Shown here: positions 10,600-27,227 of the stretch, one piece after another
How the letters are laid out: each line of letters opens with the position of its first letter
Position numbering within the stretch: the first letter of the stretch is position 1
NCBI GenBank assembly: GCA_964019415.1
Contig: OZ025868.1
Span: forward strand, 2,385,961 to 2,449,960
Origin: Ianthella basta
Taxonomy: Eukaryota > Porifera > Demospongiae > Verongiida > Ianthellidae
Direction: 5' to 3'
Length of the DNA stretch: 64,000 nucleotides
Notes under the pieces: generated by a model
Database searches by the model: none
The model's input: only the letters and a program-made list of their open reading frames with translations
Told to the model about the DNA's origin: nothing
Translations under genes and position numbers: made by a program

Positions 10600-13500
10600 T
10601 TACAAATTGACATATTTAGATCCATTCTCCAGCTGGCTGCTCATTAGCTGTTGATGGCTCATTTCCACTGAACAGTAACTTGGGTTGGGTTGGAGCTGAA
10701 TGTTGGTGGGTTCACCAGAGGGGGTGGGGTCAGCAGCAGTGGATGGGACAGTAGAGGGGGTGGGGTCACTAGTGGGGGTGGGGTCACCAAATGGGGTCGG
10801 TTCACTGAGGTTAAGTGAGAGCTGGACACTGCAGGTACTACAGTGTGAGCCTGAAAATAAAAACAGATTAGCAAATTTTAAATTAATCTTAGCTAGTGCA
10901 TGTATGTACATGTGCTCACTCCTACCATCACAAGCACTAATTGTGAGACTGAAATAGAGAACAGCAATTAAAACTTTGAGTATAGATGTCCTTCAGTTCA
11001 TTGTCATGAACAGGAGCAGTACAAGTGTCCATTAACTACTAGTGCATACATGTGTACAATGTGATCAATGGGTTACCTTTCTGTTTCAAAGTGTGTATCT
11101 TCCAACACAACACAGCAGTGATACCTCCAAATATGGTCATACTGACAATGTACAGTGCAGTGAGAGAGTACACCACACCTGTGAAGACCTCTTGTGAGAC
11201 TGAAAGAGGGAACAATAGGGTCGACGTTGGAGTTGTACAGTATACACATATATGAAATTGTATACATGCACACACATACCCCCCCCCCCCCCCACACACA
11301 CACACGTGCATGTGCATGCATAACGCTTACCTGTGGCTGAAGGCACTGTAGTGAATTCAGCTGCGGTAAATTATTATATTAATAGAACATGTGAGAAGAC
11401 AGGCAGTGCAGAGAGAAGTAGAAAGATGAGAGTACATAAATATTTCAGAAGGAAATGACTTCAATAAATACATATCTTGCATAAATTGGTGCCACAAATG
11501 TACATCCACCGCATAAATTCCCATGAAGTTGCCAACCAACCAATGCTCTCCTATATACTATATGACACATACTTGCACCACTCAAATATGTGCTCTACTT
11601 CCTTCTCACATCTGTGATATACATATACTAGTCTATATATTCTATAATAATTATAGCTCACCGAACACACCTGATGTCCCCCATGTCACCATCTTAGTGA
11701 CAATGTTCCCCATGTCATCACTCATGTTGGTGGAGACAGTGTTGAACTTGGTCATGTTCACTGTCACTGCCTCCTCTGACAGCTGTTGGGTCAGAGGTAG
11801 GGACAGAGTCACAAACCCATTTGAATAATCTGTGATCTTGGACTGGAACTCATCTGCTGTCATGTTAGCAACTTGCACTCCATCAATGTCAACTGTGTAC
11901 TTCTCAGTGGGGTAGCCAGGGCAGTCGGGCTCATACTGAAGGAATGGCATGGCATGTAATTGTAGTAGGCAATGCTTAGTGATCCTCTCAAGTCACATGA
12001 CTCACTTGTACAAATGTCACATTGATGAGGTCACGATCTGCTCCAATAGTGACACTGGTGATGGTGAATTGACCAGGACCTGAAGAAATGACCACCATTA
12101 ATATACTATATAGGAATATCATTAATGGTCACAGTGTAACAAGTACTGAAATTCCTATTATAGTGCCATGTTGTTGTGTTATTTGTGCATGTATCACTAT
12201 GAGTCATTCCAGCATAGGTATAAGTGTCCCATTAGATCCATTTGGCATTCTTAACTTGTTGTGGCTAGGTGAGACAACAGCTCACTAAGTACACAGTCCA
12301 ACTCACTAGCCCCTCCATCTCCATGTTGGTGCATATACAATCACTCACTTAACATCACACTGTCTCCCACTATCACAGAGTTTCCTCGTCGGTTGCCAAA
12401 CACTGCAGTGGCAGTGGAGTGGTAGGTCCTACACCTCTCCAGGTTGCTGATGGTGTACTCCACAGTGCACCCACTGGAGGTGGTGCTGACTACTGAGAGA
12501 GGGGACACAGTGTGCTCCACTGAGAAGTACGAGGTGCACCTCGGGTAGAGGCTGCAGCTCTCTTGGAAGGAGTAGGTGACGGTGGAGAGGCGCTCGGAGA
12601 AGTTGGCTGTGAAACTCACCACGGAGAGAGCTGGCTGGTAGTCTGCAATGGAAAGAGAATATTTGGAGTAAGTATATTATCATGGAACTATTAAGATTAT
12701 GTAGTTTTCTCTGTACTGCCCTAGCTATAGTCTCGTTCCCAGACCCACCTCCGCCGTTCCGCCAATTTTATTTAGATAGGGGGGTGGAGGAAGGGTCTGG
12801 TAACATTGCCATACCGTTTCTGTACCTGCGCCTGAATCCTGGCGCGACCAATCAGATCACAGAACGTTATTGTAGTTCGCAACTTCATATGCGTTTATGC
12901 ACGTGATTAACTACGTTTATTCATCGGTGACTCCGCCTCCTCGGTACAGAAACGGTATGGCAATGTTACCAGACCCTTCCTCCGCCCCCCCCCCCCCATC
13001 TAAATAAAATTGGCGGAACGGTGGAGGTGGGTCTGGGAACGAGACTACCCTAGCTATTGTGCTTGTGCATTAGATGGGAGTAAACTCATACCCTCCATAA
13101 TGCTCAAATGTGTGGGCTAGAGCTGGGAATCTACCACATGTTTATATATACTTATATATGTGTGTTGATATGTATTTACACCATGTAATTGATGTGCACA
13201 CGTGCACTCATTTATATATACAGTACAGCAGGTGGAACATTCTCTACAGCATACTGACCAGGAGGGATGAAGGAGAACTGGACTGCACTGCTCTTTTCGA
13301 TAGTCCCTAGTACATCATACACACACTGGATGGAGTGTCCATCTAGAGCTTCCACACTGTCTATTCCACTGATAGTTGCTCTGTGTTCAGTTAGGCTTTC
13401 AAAAGTGTACTCAGTCCCTGGGAAGGCAGTGCCAAGAGTATCACCAGCTATTCTGCTCACTGTCCCATTGTGTATCCAGTTTGGAGGAGTGATAACAGCA

Positions 13501-14255
13501 CTGTGTCTACAGATGAGGGTGAGCTGGTCTGAACAGTTTCCTCCTTGGAGCTCCAGGGAGACAGTGAAGTTAGTTTCCGCTGTAAAATTTTAATGACGTA
13601 GAAGTATATGTAAGGATCATGAAAAATGATGAGCAGTATTGCAGCTTTAATAAATGATGGGGGAGCAGAACGTTTCGACCCGGGGGTCTTTGTCAACTGC
13701 TTACAGTGCACACTGTAAGCAGTTGACAAAGACCCCCAGGTCAGTGGGGACAGGACTGTGTCTTCAGATGAGGGTGAGCTCATCTGAACAATCCCCTTGG
13801 AGCTCCAGGGAGACAGTGAATGCAGCTATGAGATGGAGACAACAAGATATGCACGTACTGTACATATATATATATGCACAGTGCACAGAAGATCTGCCAC
13901 CTTATATATAGCCACGTACACTGTACACAATACATTAATGCATAGCCACATTACCATCATACAATTGTATCGTTGCTGAGTCCACTGTGCTCTGATATAA
14001 TGTGCACTAGTGGAGCTGTATGCTGTCAACATGACTAGAAACACACAAAGCACACATAGTGTACCAACTCAGTTATAGCTACCTTCTCCTCCAGTAGAGC
14101 ACTCCAGTACTAGTACAACAGTGACAGCCAACAGGGAGAATGTGTGACCATTTGCACCTACATGGGGTGGGAGAGAGGAGAGATACACAACTGAACAACT
14201 GAAGGAGAAGTAGACTAAGGACAGAATGAATCTACTAACCAAATGGAACGGCCAT
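10600..14255 (-). CDS. R3: Ig/FN3/FN3 receptor with long ITIM-like tail
   Basis: Exons: 14240-14255, 14083-14157, 13259-13579, 12349-12642, 12006-12079, 11662-11935, 11331-11360, 11077-11199, 10600-10850; 1458 nt, 485 aa, open. Signal peptide 1-30 (SLLAVTVVLVLECS); Ig 31-137 of the third Ig subtype (AETNF start, TPPNWIHNGTV, IQCVYDVLG), shared only with R10; FN3-like 138-235 (SNLERCRTYHSTATAVFGNR); split FN3-like 236-351; stalk 352-361; TM 362-402; tail 403-485 with SYCSVEM and the terminal ENGSKYVNL. An additional broken Ig exon lies at 13740-13825 and must be skipped because it has an early stop. Intron 3 carries a MITE and intron 2 a perfect hairpin, neither touching exons. Confidence 0.83.
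11280..11304. repeat. Poly-C plus (CA)n tract
   Basis: About 13 C residues followed by a short CA run, in the R3 intron between stalk and TM exons where paralogs hold long CA tracts. Confidence 0.9.
12728..13047. mobile_element. Mutator-like MITE with about 100-bp terminal inverted repeats
   Basis: The 320-bp element starts tagtctcgttcccagaccc and ends with the complement gggtctgggaacgagacta. The arms extend inward for about 100 bp, through ggtacagaaacggtatggca in the right arm. It is flanked by 9-bp direct copies ccctagcta (12719-12727 and 13048-13056). The paralogous R10 intron near 43721-43737 has the uninterrupted site ccctagctattgtg, so this is a genuine insertion. A 9-bp duplication and long inverted ends fit Mutator-type transposons; there is no coding capacity. 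Confidence 0.9.
13682..13737. repeat. Perfect hairpin, 27-bp arms with 2-nt spacer
   Basis: Arms 13682-13708 and 13711-13737 are exact reverse complements (gggggtctttgtcaactgc outward part). Next to it is gtcgaaacgtt on the minus strand (near 13667-13677), a string resembling the end of hammerhead-type repeats; no full ribozyme core is visible. It abuts the broken Ig exon fragment of R3. Confidence 0.9.
13740..13825 (-). pseudogene. Truncated duplicate Ig exon
   Basis: Starting at a plausible acceptor (13825), it reads AAFTVSLELQGDCSDELTLI, then TGA where paralogs have the Ig cysteine codon TGT. Homology ends at the hairpin after about 85 bp. It is an extra 5' piece of an Ig exon left in R3 intron 2. 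Confidence 0.85.
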
Positions 14256-14639
14256 TTTGAAGCTGTGTACACATGTACAAAGGAACTGTCCCTTATTAGT
14301 AGTCCTGCATTCCTCTGAGCAGGCTATGCTGGGCCTCAAATATGGTGCAGTTGTAATATAATCATACTGGACAGAATGTACGTAGTAGGCATTGCATGCA
14401 CTGAATATGCAACTAAGTACCCAATCATTGTATATGAAGAGCTCATTGCAGCCACATGTGTAGCTAGTCTGTTGCTGGTCCAACAAATCATGAAACAATC
14501 AATGCAGACACTAAGCTGACCACATGACTAAGATTAGGTAGGTTGTTATGTCAGTACAATATCAGACCAGTTGTTATAATATATGCATGCTATTAATGAA
14601 GAATTGCACATTGTCCATACAACAGTGATTAGTGAAACA

Positions 14640-18389
<3,750 letters not shown>

Positions 18390-18741
18390 TTTGAAGCTGT
18401 ATACACACATGTACAAGGGGACTGTCCCTTAATTAGTAGTCCTGCATTCTTGGGCTCTACTGGGCCTCAACAATAGTGCAATTGTAATTATACTGGAAAG
18501 TATCCATATATATATATAGTGTGCATTGCATGCACTTATTACGTAGCTAAGTACCCAAGTTGAATCATGTAAATGAAAACTCATTGCTGCCACATGTGCA
18601 GTCTGTCCACAGTCCAACAAATGAATGCAGACACTAAGCTGACCACATCACAAAGGTTACGTTGTTATGTAAGTGCAAATACTGATGCATGCTTTTAATG
18701 AAGAAATGCACACTGTCCATACAACAGTGATTAGTGGAACA

Positions 18742-19518
18742 TTACAAATTGACATATTTAGATTCATTCTCCAGCCGACTGCTCATTAGCTGTTGATGGC
18801 TCATTTCAACTGAAGAGTAACTTGGGTTGGGTTGGAGCTGGATGTTGATGGGGTCACCAGAGGAGGTGGGGTCATCAGAGGAGGTGGGGTCACCAGAGGG
18901 GGTGGGGTCACCAGACAGGGTGGGGTCAGGGGGGCCTGGTGTGGGTTGGACATTCCTACCCTCACAAGTGCTGAAGTGTGACGCTGAGATGAAATAGAGA
19001 ACAACAAAACTTTGAGTCATGTATTCACTGCCAAGAACTATGAACAGGGGTTGGATCTCTATGATTAAGTGGGAGTTGGATACAATACCATCAAAACTGC
19101 TGAAGTGTTAGACTGAAATGAAAATGAGAGCAATGAAAATTTGAGGGCGTGCAGGCCGGCATTCAGTTTATTGTCAAGAACCAACTGGAGCAGTACAAGT
19201 GTCCATTAACTACTAGTGCATACATGTGTACAATGTGATCAATGGGTTACCTTTCTGTTTCAAAGTGTGTATCTTCCAACACAACACAACAGTGATACCT
19301 CCAAATATGGTCATACTGACAATGTACAGTGCTGTGAGAGAGTACACCACACCTGTGAAGACTTCTTGTGAGACTGACAGAGGTATAAGAAATGGGTCTG
19401 GAGTAATACACTACACATGCACATATGTAATCAAAGTCACACACACACACACACACAGGCACACACAGACACACCCACACACAGACAGACAGACACACAC
19501 ACACACATACACACGCAT

Positions 19519-19616
<98 letters not shown>

Positions 19617-22600
19617 GCACATGCATGTACAACACTTACCTGTGGCTGAAGGGACTGTTGGAACTTGTGATTTAAATTCAGCTGTGGTAATATAATATAA
19701 TATTAAAAGAACATGTGAGAAGACAGTGTATAAAGGTGATTGAGGGTACGTGCACATTAATAATCCTGAAGGAAATGACTTCTTTAACTATGAATACAAA
19801 TCTTACATATTTTTTTGCTATGATAATACATCATCTGCCGTATTCAGTACCCATCAAGTTACATCTTATTAATAGATGATTTCCTGTATGTGAAACATAT
19901 ATACATGCATCACTCAAATACGTACTCTACTTCCTTCTGACATCTGTGATGAATGTAATATTATGTCATCTATGCATTCTATCATTCTATTATAGCTCAC
20001 CGAACACAGCTGATGTCCCCCATGTCACCATCTCAGTGACAATGTTCCCCATGTCATCACTCATGTTGTTGGGGACAGTGTTAAACTTGGTCATGTTCAC
20101 TGTCACTGCCTCCTCTGACAGCTGTTGGGTCAGAGGTAGGGACAGAGTCACAAACCCATTTGAATGATCTGTGATCTTGGAGTGGAACTCATCTGCTGTC
20201 ATGTTAGCAACTTGCACTCCATCAATATCAACTGTGTACCTCTCAGTGGGGTAGCCAGGGCAGTCAGGCTCATACTGAAGGGATGGACATGCACTGCATG
20301 CTATTGTAGTAGGCAATGCTTAGTATTCCTCCCAAGTCACATGACTCACTTGCACAAATGTCACATTGATGAGGTCATGATCTGCTCCAATAGTGACACT
20401 GGTGATGGTGAACCAGCCGGGGCCTGAAGAAACATCCAGCACTACATACCATGTATGGTCTGTATAAAACAATTACCATCCTATAATGTTAACGTTGTTG
20501 GACACAGGAACTAGTGAGTCAGCCTCTGCACACATGCACCCCATTACATCCATTTTAACACTATTAAGTTGTTGTGGGTAGATGAGAGAATTGCCTCACA
20601 TATAATATGTACAGTACACAGTCAAACTCACTAGCCCCTCCTTCTTTACACATTGGTGCATGTACAATCACTCACTTAACATCACACTGCCTCCCACTAT
20701 CACAGTGTGCCCTTGTTGGTTGCCAAGGAGTGCAGTGGCAGTGGAGTGGTAGGTCCTACACCTCTCCAGGTTGCTGATGGTGTACTCCACAGTGCACCTA
20801 CTGTAGGTGGTGCTGACTACTGAGAGAGGGGACACAGTGTGCTCCACTGAGAAGTACGGGGTGCACCTCGGGTAGAGGCTGCAGCTCTCTTGGAAGGAGT
20901 AGGTGAAGGTGGAGAGGCGCTCAGAGAAGTTGGCAGTGAAGTTCACCAAAGAGAGTGTTGGTTGGTAGTCTAGAGGAAGAGATAGGGATGACAGAATTAT
21001 TATTGATATGCAAATCTAATGCTGTGTGCTATATGCACTATACACTATGTTGATATCGATGTAGTTTGAGGGATGGGCATAATCTCTTACAACATTCACA
21101 AGATCCACCACATAACAAAAGCCTATATAGAGCCAGATGCTGACGGTTGATGACACACTGAAGCTGTATTATACGTACATATTATTAATTACAAGACATC
21201 ACAACGCTCCTGAGGGTAGAGCAATGTATTCAATTGTACAGTGATGCAAAGGGGACAAAGTAATATGTTATATTGAGGTACCATACTTGGGCAGCATCTA
21301 ACATAATTGCACTGCACTGCTTTTGATGTTAATAACTGCAAAAGCCAGAAGGACAGTTCTACAGTAAGCATCAGTATAAAACATACTATAATGGCGCATA
21401 CACATTCAGGACAGCAAGCAATTATGAAATGAAACCTGCACGCACATCCTTAGCTTGTGCAGGGGTGATGAAGAACCCATATGTAACACACAACTTGCAC
21501 TGTGAGGGTCAGAATATTGCAACAAGCTCAAGCAAACAATTTCTGCCAATGCATCATGCAGCATCCAGTGTCTATGCATGTAGAGACTGACCTGCAGGGA
21601 TGAAGGAGTACTGGACTGCATTGCTCTTGGTGATAGTGCCCAGCACATCGTACACACACTGGATGGTGAATCCATCTAAACCCTCTCCACTGATGGTTGC
21701 TGTGTGTTCTGATAAAGCTTGAACAGTGTACACTGCTCCTAGGAAGGCAGTGCCAAGGACATCACCACTCTCCACTGTCCCATTGTGTATCCACAGTGGG
21801 GCTACACCAATATCACTATGTCTACAGATGAGGATGAGCTGGTCTGAACAGTCCCCTTGGAGTTCCAAAGAGATATTGAAGGCAGCTGTGAGATGAAGTG
21901 TACCACACATAAGAGTGGCTAAGAACGGTCAACTTACATATGACATAAAACTGCTGACTGTACAACCAGATACTGTGCTACACATGCACATTAGACTACC
22001 ATCGAGTACAATATCAACTAGATTAAGTGCTCCTTACCTACACTGCCTGAAAGAAGACCAAGTTGCAGAAACGTGAACAGAGAAATACTGACAGAAACCC
22101 ACTCCATCCCTTCTCTTGGTCACTTTCAAACACACTCCTCTTCTGCCATGACCTACAACAATTGTGACCACAAAATCATGTGAGAGTGGTTGGTCATGCT
22201 GTTCACCCTTCCTGTCTGTGACCTATAGGTAAGCTATATAATAAATATCACTGTGTCTGCAGATGAGGGTGAGCTGATTGGAACAGTTCCCTTGGAGCTC
22301 CAAAGAGATATTGAAGGTAACTATGAAAGGGAACCAGGCATACACAAACATCCACACTTTATATTGTATATGCAAAGCTACAATGCACTATATACCTAAC
22401 CATGCACCGTATTAATTAAGTCTGTAATCAGACTCAATCATGCCTTTGGAATGCACATATGCAACAGTAACAGTTTGGAGAATTTTACACCACACAATGT
22501 TGCAATCAGATTTGTGTGAAATTGTAAGCGCAGGTGCATTTACACAAATATTATATAGGTTTGTCTATATCAGGTAATTATGATAATAGCTAACAAATTT

Positions 22601-22954
22601 ACAATTACCGTATAACAAAAGCTGCAATACGTAGATACCACTTGAACAAGATGTCAGTTGAGAATATCTATAACAGTCAGGTGTCAGTGGTGTTAGTTCA
22701 CTATACTTATGGTATATGTGAGCTGCAGCAATTGTGCCAATTGAGCTGCATACATCACACTGTGTACACCAATTCAGTTACCTTCTCCTCCAGTAGAGCA
22801 CTCCAGTACTAGTACAACAGTGACAGCCAACAGGGAGATTGTGTGACCACTTGCACCTACATGGGGTGGGAGAGAGGTGAGGTACACAACTGAACAAGTG
22901 AAGGAGAAGTAGACTGAGGATGGAATGAATCCACTAACCAACTGTAACGGCCAT
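18742..22954 (-). CDS. R5: Ig/FN3/FN3 receptor with long ITIM-like tail
   Basis: Exons: 22939-22954, 22782-22856, 21592-21885, 20676-20969, 20350-20423, 20001-20274, 19640-19681, 19251-19373, 18742-18983; 1434 nt, 477 aa, open. Signal peptide 1-30; Ig 31-128 of subtype II (LWIHNGTVESGDVLGTAF, ALSEHTATISG); two FN3-like domains to 342; stalk; class A TM; tail 398-477. The proximal motif is SYSSVEM rather than SYCSVEM; the terminal SKYVNL is intact. The intron between TM and tail contains a diverged second copy of tail-exon 5' sequence (about 19040-19150). An Ig-exon fragment sits upstream at 22247-22326. Confidence 0.83.
19438..19612. repeat. (CA)n microsatellite, interrupted in first third
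   Basis: CA-rich tract with occasional CAGA and CACG interruptions, in the R5 stalk-TM intron. Confidence 0.97.
22247..22326 (-). pseudogene. Ig exon fragment
   Basis: About 70 bp match the start of subtype II Ig exons (FNISLELQG, CSNQLTLICRHS) and then homology stops. It lies in the R5 SP-Ig intron, upstream of the complete Ig exon, and is too short to encode a domain. Confidence 0.8.
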
Positions 22955-23296
22955 TTTTAAGCTGTATACACATTACATGAACTAGAGTGCTAGTGATAAC
23001 AGGGACTGTCCCTTACTTAATGCACTCTACAGAGCACATGGGCCTCACATGTAGTGCACTTGCTAATATACTGAAAAATAGTATGCATTACATGCATTGT
23101 CAGTGTTCATTATGAATGCTCATTTTTAACTGCATGTACAGTACCAGTTGTACATATGTACATATAGCATCAGACCATGCAATTACGTAAATGGCTCAAG
23201 AAAGGCAATACATAGAGTGGTATATTTAGTGTATATTCAGTAGGTAGGTAAGTTTGCTAATTGTTTATTTTCCTAGTGGAAGGTACTTTGCATCGA

Positions 23297-26200
23297 TCAT
23301 TTTTGATGGCTCATCTCCACTGGACAGTAGCTGGGATTGGGTTGAAGCTGGATGGTGTTAGGGTCAGTGGGAGGAGGGGGCCCAGGATGGGAAGGAGGAG
23401 GGGAGGGGCTCCTCTGATGAGAGGCTGAAAGAGAAAGAGAAGACTGACTGCATGTTGTGATCGGTTGAAAGGATGCCTGTTGTTGTGCGAAGGTGGTCTG
23501 ATTAGCAGTTTACCTTTCTGTTTCAGCTTGCGTATATTCCAACACAGCACAGCCGTAACAATTCCAAATATGGTCATGGTAACCACCCACAGTACTACCA
23601 GGAAGGTGGTGGCAGTAATGAGGATGCCTGAGGAAAGTGAAACACTTCATTGACTTACGATAATACACGTACAGTATATTTATTTTTAGCTTTAGACTAT
23701 AGCTTGTGCAGAAAACGGCATGCAGTAATATAATCCTGTATTCAAGCATGCATTTACCTAAGGTTCACCTTGATCAAGTACGGCCATTGCCTGAAGATGG
23801 GGCATGTATTAAACATACGTATCTATGGCCATAGGTAGGCATGTTTATATGTACAGTATGACTGTACCTGTATGACTTGTATGTCAATCATAAACATGCA
23901 TGCAGTGCAATTATACATTGATCTGATTTCTGTAATAAAAAGCGGATGTGCACAAAATGATGTCCACAGTCATCAATATAATATATTGTACAAATTACAG
24001 AAGTCTTAGAACTGAGTATGCATTTGGAGGGAGAATTCAACATTGGCACTTAAGCACCATGCAGTACATGTAATGTACACAGCAGTTACTCACTGGTGGT
24101 ACTGAATGCAGCTGCACTTGGTGGTCCAGGTGATGACATTCCAAGACCTCGAGTAGGAGAAGGAATTAAACTGCTAACACAATCTTAGACAATACCATCC
24201 CACAATTGTATTATTATGCAGAGAGGGTTTTGCAAATTGATTAGGATCAGCACTACTGGTATAAGTTTGTATCATTATACAATACTTATATGAAAAAATG
24301 TGTGCACTATTCTAATACATACATCACTGCAGCTTTTCTGGACACCCTTTCTCTATAGCCAGTTTCAGCTCACCAAACACAGCTGATGTCCCCCATGTCA
24401 CCATCTCAGTGACAATGTTCCCCATGTCATCACTCGTGTTGGTGGGGACAGTGTTGAACTTGGTCATGTTCACTGTCACTGCCTCCTCTGACAGCCGTTG
24501 GGTCAGAGATAGGGACAGAGTCACAAACCCATTTAAATGGTCTGTGATCTTGGAGTGGAACTCATCTGCTGTCATGACAACAAATTGCACTCTATCAATG
24601 TCCACTGTGTACCTCTCAGTGGGGTAGCCAGGGCAGTCGAACTCATACTGAAGGGATGGACAATGATTCATGCACCATTGTTGCAGGCAATTGATCAAAT
24701 CCCATAATGATGGCTGCAGCTGGATGCTGGAATATGCATTGCATCACAAGTTATATCACACATGAACACAGCATACTGTACCATGCATGTCATTAGCTTG
24801 TGTCAACAATTAGACTTATAATATTATAATATGGTGTGACTCACTTGTACTAATGTCACATTGATAAGGTCACCATCTGCTCCAGTAGCAACATTGGTAA
24901 TGAAGAACCGGCCGGGACCTGAAGAATCAGCCGGCACCACCATGTACTGCACATATACATAACAGTCAGTATGGACAAGACTTAGTGCTTTCCTTCCATT
25001 TATCATTTTAGCAGGTATTGTGAAACCATTATGGAACTAATAGAAATAGGTCATCCACTGTATATAATATTATACATACAATAAAAATCTATTATAAGTA
25101 TCCCATTAGACACATTAGACTATTAGTGGTTATGGCTAGGTGAGATAATAGCCTCACCTGTACGTACATACACAGTCCAACTTGCTAGCCCCTCCATCTT
25201 CACACATTGGTGCATTGTACATACAATCACTCACTTAACATGGCACTGTCTCCCACTACGACAGTGTTTCCCCTTTGGTTGCCTAACACTGCGGTAGCAA
25301 TAGATTCATAGCTCTGGCATCTCATCAGGTTCAGGATTGTACACTCTACAGTGCACCCACTGAAAGTGTTCACAATGCCTGAAGAAGGAGACACAGTGTG
25401 CTCCACTGAGAAGTACGAGGTGCACCTCAGGTAGAGGTTGCAGCTCTCTTGGAAGGAGTAGGTGAAGGTGGAGAGGCGCTCAGAGAAGTTGGTTGTGAAA
25501 CTCACCAAGGATAGTGCTGGCCTGTAGTCTGGATGGAAAGGAATGACATAATTATATTGAAGTACTGTCATGTATATGCATTACACTATGGTGATTAATG
25601 GATGGACAAATCACCATCATTATAAGCGGTCACATGCAACAGGCATTAATAGCAACAGGTTAGAGCCAAATCAATACCATGCCTTATAAGGGGAGAGTAA
25701 TGTATAACTGGTCATGTACAGGGGATAATGCATAACAGTATGAATAAATGGGGGGAAGGGGGGGGGGGGGAGGGATCAACATGGATAGCACAGCATGTAA
25801 CATAATTGTACATATACAGTAACATTATACCACACTCCTCTCTGTGTGTAGCTATAAATATGCAAGGACATTACAGTGTATATATACTGTACTGCAAATA
25901 TCAATTCAAGGCATGAGATCATGGTGTACATAAGCTGGCAATTAACTGTGAAATTCAACCTACAATTGCATGAATGCAGTGCGATTATACGTACCGACAC
26001 ACGTACAGTACAGCTTGTACAGGGAGGTCAGAGCCATGCTTGTTTATAGCACATATGCAAACACCATGATTCCATTATGGTACGAATACATCATCCTCAT
26101 ATGCATACTGGATGCTGGATCCATTTAATGCTAGTAAAGTGCCATTTCCGCTGATGGTTGCTGTGTGTTCCGTTCTAGTTAGAACAGTGTACACTGCAGC

Positions 26201-26805
26201 TGCTCCTGGGAAGGCATCGCCAAGGACTGAACCACTCTCCAGTGTCCCATTGCATATCCACAGTGGGGCAGCACCATTATCACTGTGTCTACAGATGAGG
26301 GTGAGTTGATCTGAACAGTTCTCTCCTTGGAGCTCCAGGGAGACATTGGAGACAGCTGTGAAATGAAGAGAACAAGGTAAGTAACTCCCAAAACAACAAC
26401 TCATATGAATGTACAAAGTTATATTTGTAGCTACAGTTAATTTAACACTAACAAACACCATTAATTATTGTTAGGACTCACATGATTCCTACTATCATGG
26501 ACATACATACATTATACCTAGAATATTAATAGTGCTACTCCATCACACTCACACTACACAGTAGTGGAACTGTATTGCTAGCAGTATATGTACACTGTCA
26601 GTGTCACTAAAAGCAGCTCAGTCAGCTCGCTACCTTCTCCTCCGGGATCCAGTAGAGCACTCCAGTACTAGTACAACAGTGACAGCCAACAGGGAGACTG
26701 TGTGACCACTTGCACCTACATGGGGCGGGAGAGAGGTGAGGTACACAACTGAAGGAGAAGTAGACTGAGGATGGAATGAATGCTCTAACCAAATGTAGCG
26801 GCCAT
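23297..26805 (-). pseudogene. R6: decayed short-tail class receptor
   Basis: Exons: 26790-26805, 26634-26715, about 26090-26355, 25235-25528, 24845-24918, 24374-24647, 24094-24111, 23514-23627, 23297-23424. Two lesions affect the 5' half. The signal-peptide exon is 82 nt instead of 75 because of 7 extra bases near 26641-26650, which shifts the frame. The Ig exon loses its 3' part: it reads IQYAYEDDVFVP then stop, where paralogs have IQCVYDVLGT, so the second Ig cysteine is gone. From FN3 onward the exons are open, the TM resembles R1 and R14 (class C) and the tail ends NPSYCPVEMSHQK. R6 and R7 form the same neighbour pair as R1 and R2, suggesting a block duplication. Confidence 0.75.
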
Positions 26806-26920
26806 TTTGAAGCTGTATACACTTGTACAAGGGGACTGTCCCTTCATTAGTAGTCTGCATTATTAGGCTCTACTGGACATCATAATTGGTGCAATTGTAA
26901 TTAATAATATACTGGAAATT

Positions 26921-26960
26921 GAAGTGAGGGCTTCTCAGCTGGCTCAGGCACCCTTTCTGA
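26921..26960 (-). mobile_element. Internally deleted 40-bp copy of a small hairpin element, with 11-bp TSD
   Basis: The direct copies tactggaaatt at 26910-26920 and 26961-26971 flank 40 bp. Read on the minus strand it begins tcagaaaggg and continues tgcctgagccagctgagaag, the two ends of the elements at 40318-40433 and 44508-44640, with the middle missing. Confidence 0.75.
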
Positions 26961-27227
26961 TACTGGAAATTATGCATAATACGGTATGCATTGCATGCAC
27001 TTACATTATACAGCTAATCACCCAATCATTATGAAAGCTCATTGCTGCCACATGTGCAGTCTGTCCACGTTCAAACAAATGAATGCAGACACTCAGCTGA
27101 CTACATCACTAATAAAAATTATTAGGTTGTTACAGTATGTAAGTAAAAAATTCAGACCAGTTGTCACGCATGTTACTAAGGAAAGAAATGCACACTGTCC
27201 ATACAATTAACAGTGATTAGTGAAACA

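Noticed and set aside
11523..11828. Plus-strand open frames over the FN3-like exons (for example VPHVTISVTMFPMSSLMLVGTV)
   Set aside because: Antisense shadows of the conserved minus-strand exon; they recur only because the exon is repeated and have no splice logic on the plus strand.
13660..13680. gtcgaaacgtt (minus strand) as part of a second hammerhead
   Set aside because: No CUGAUGA core is placed to pair with it; at most it is a relic.
14069..14272. Minus-strand frame starting MYTASKWPFHLV through the signal-peptide region (repeated in each gene)
   Set aside because: It reads through the first intron. Splicing the 16-nt ATG exon to the next exon gives a phase-consistent signal peptide (SLLAVTVVLVLECS) that continues into the Ig exon.
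23405..23435. ctgatgagaggctgaaag resembling a hammerhead core
   Set aside because: It lies in the R6 tail exon, lacks CGAAA and pairing stems, and is coding sequence complement.
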